From NCBI GenBank assembly GCA_017420845.1, contig JAFQOC010000481.1:1-5326 (forward strand): a stretch of DNA of 5,326 nucleotides. Direction: 5' to 3'. Made by a program: the position numbers and the translations under genes. This DNA comes from Clostridia bacterium (GTDB taxonomy: Bacteria; Bacillota; Clostridia; Oscillospirales; CAG-272). Under the pieces are notes generated by a model. The model was given only the letters and a program-made list of their open reading frames with translations, did not search any database and was not told where the DNA came from. This document shows, piece after piece, positions 4,384 through 5,326 of the stretch. Positions within the stretch are counted from its first letter, which is position 1, and each line of letters begins with the position of its first letter.

Positions 4384-5326
4384 ATGAACACCACCCCTAC
4401 CCCCATCAACCGCGTTCACGATGTGAACCGCGTTCACGATGTGAACGCCGTTGAGACGACCTCCCTCACCTGCCACCCCGGCGTGTTCCTGGTGGAAAAG
4501 GATTACGAGATCATTCTCCTCTGTGACAAGCCCGCCATGGCCTCGGTGGTGGTGGGCGGCCGAACCTTCACCGACAATATCAACGGCGTTATGCGCTCGG
4601 ATACCGACGTCCATAAGATCAAGGTCCCCGTGACCCTTCTGGACAAGGCCCGCGCCTACCGCGTCCATATCACCCCCCTGGCGGATCACTGCAACTACTA
4701 CCCCAAGCCCGACCCCACCGAAGCCTACGACTACCCCTTCACCCCCATTCCCGAGACGGGGGAAATCAAGGCCTACGTCTTGGCCGACACCCACGGACAG
4801 GTAACCGTCCCCGCCGAGACCGCCCTGGCCTTTGGTAAGGTGGACCTCCTCTTCCTCCTGGGCGACATCGGTGACTCCGCCGCCAACAAAGACCAGGTCA
4901 CCACCCTTCACCGCCTCACCGCCGCCATCACGGGAGGCACCTTCCCCGCCGTCTACGTCCGCGGCAACCACGACACCCGCGGCTACATGGCCGAGCATCT
5001 CCACAAGTACATCCCCACCCGAGGAGGCGCCACCTACTATACCTTCCGCGCGGGCCCCGTCTGGGGCGTTGTGCTGGACTGCGGCGAGGATAAGCCCGAC
5101 ACCAGCATCGAGTACGGCTCCCCGGAGTACGGCGGCGTGGCCGACTTTTTGGGCTTCCGCGAGGCCCAGACCGACTACCTCCGCGACCTCATCGCACAGG
5201 CCGATACCACCTACAACGCCGAGGGGGTTACCCGCCGCGTAGCCCTCTGCCACATCAACTTCACCTACACCGACCGCCCCTTCAACGACCACAATCCCGC
5301 CCTCTACGAAAAGTGGATAAGATGCC
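4384..5326 (+). CDS. Calcineurin-like metallophosphoesterase, C-terminus cut off
   Basis: The frame is open from the ATG at 4384 to the right edge: 314 complete codons, no stop. Residues 32-120 look like a beta-rich N-terminal domain (PGVFLVEKDYEIILLCDKPA, then VVVGGRTF and YRVHITPL). The metallophosphoesterase domain follows, with LADTHGQ (133-139, metal ligands Asp135 and His137), LLGDIGD (158-164, bridging Asp161), RGNHDTRG (193-200, Asn195, His196, Asp197) and CHINFT (289-294, His290). The remaining His ligands would lie beyond the window. Such enzymes hydrolyse phosphomono- or diesters with two metal ions; the substrate is unknown. No signal peptide is visible, so a cytoplasmic enzyme is likely. 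Residues 9-20 are a tandem duplication (NRVHDV twice). The gene is coupled to the RHH gene by a 1-nt gap. Third codon positions are overwhelmingly C. Confidence 0.9.
   Translation, partial: MNTTPTPINRVHDVNRVHDVNAVETTSLTCHPGVFLVEKDYEIILLCDKPAMASVVVGGRTFTDNINGVMRSDTDVHKIKVPVTLLDKARAYRVHITPLADHCNYYPKPDPTEAYDYPFTPIPETGEIKAYVLADTHGQVTVPAETALAFGKVDLLFLLGDIGDSAANKDQVTTLHRLTAAITGGTFPAVYVRGNHDTRGYMAEHLHKYIPTRGGATYYTFRAGPVWGVVLDCGEDKPDTSIEYGSPEYGGVADFLGFREAQTDYLRDLIAQADTTYNAEGVTRRVALCHINFTYTDRPFNDHNPALYEKWIRC
4408..4443 (+). repeat. Perfect 18-nt tandem duplication in the phosphoesterase N-terminus
   Basis: AACCGCGTTCACGATGTG occurs twice in direct succession (4408-4425 and 4426-4443), encoding NRVHDV-NRVHDV. 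A decayed third start (AACGCCGTT, NAV) follows. The unit is a multiple of three, so the frame is kept. It lies before the first conserved strand and is probably tolerated as a variable linker. Confidence 0.95.

Noticed and set aside
4351..5292. A 313-codon open frame on the minus strand
   Set aside because: It is the antisense of the metallophosphoesterase, whose catalytic motifs are clear. The Gly/Val-rich product is what C-ending codons give when read on the opposite strand.
4167..5326. Classical toxin-antitoxin locus
   Set aside because: The downstream protein is a metallophosphoesterase of more than 314 residues with an extra domain, not a known small toxin family. The pair is kept only as a possible autoregulated operon.

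Overview
The window reads as an ordinary chromosomal segment of an uncultured-type gut Clostridia (Oscillospiraceae/Ruminococcaceae-like Firmicutes). The pointers are the ACT-domain plus PFL-family (UPF0237/UPF0210) pair, a Mini-III RNase, a DUF6106-like membrane protein, strong AGGAG Shine-Dalgarno sites, and GC-rich genes with AT-rich intergenic DNA carrying sigma-A type promoters. The lineage assignment is an inference from protein resemblance and not a database match.

Minus strand, right to left (3370 down to 200): a good promoter (TTGCAT-17-TATAAT) drives what looks like one operon. Its genes are an 89-aa ACT-domain protein (3036-3305), a 452-aa PFL/UPF0210 family protein (1567-2925), a 116-aa single-span membrane protein of unknown function (1165-1515), Mini-III ribonuclease mrnC (756-1145) and a cytoplasmic cyclophilin-type peptidyl-prolyl isomerase (200-739). 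The last three gaps are only 51, 19 and 16 nt. The 110-nt gap between the ACT and PFL genes holds two related hairpins. A further small gene with an Ala/Gly-rich hydrophobic stretch starts at 94 and runs off the left edge.

Plus strand, left to right (3483 to 5326): a divergent promoter (TTGCAA-17-TATAAT with an extended -10 TG) drives a 176-aa two-helix membrane protein resembling DUF6106. A 10-bp hairpin with a poor T tract follows. Next come a 71-aa ribbon-helix-helix (Arc-type) protein and, 1 nt after its stop codon, a calcineurin-like metallophosphoesterase that is open at the right edge. The Shine-Dalgarno of the phosphoesterase lies inside the last codons of the RHH gene, so the two are probably translationally coupled.

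The operon joins housekeeping functions (rRNA maturation by Mini-III, prolyl isomerisation) to the still-uncharacterised ACT/PFL pair. I see no mobile element, CRISPR array, RNA gene or clear novel system. The points most worth a second look are the RHH-phosphoesterase coupling, the in-frame 18-nt tandem repeat at the start of the phosphoesterase, the duplicated hairpin between the ACT and PFL genes, and a dyad over the -35 of the ACT/PFL promoter.
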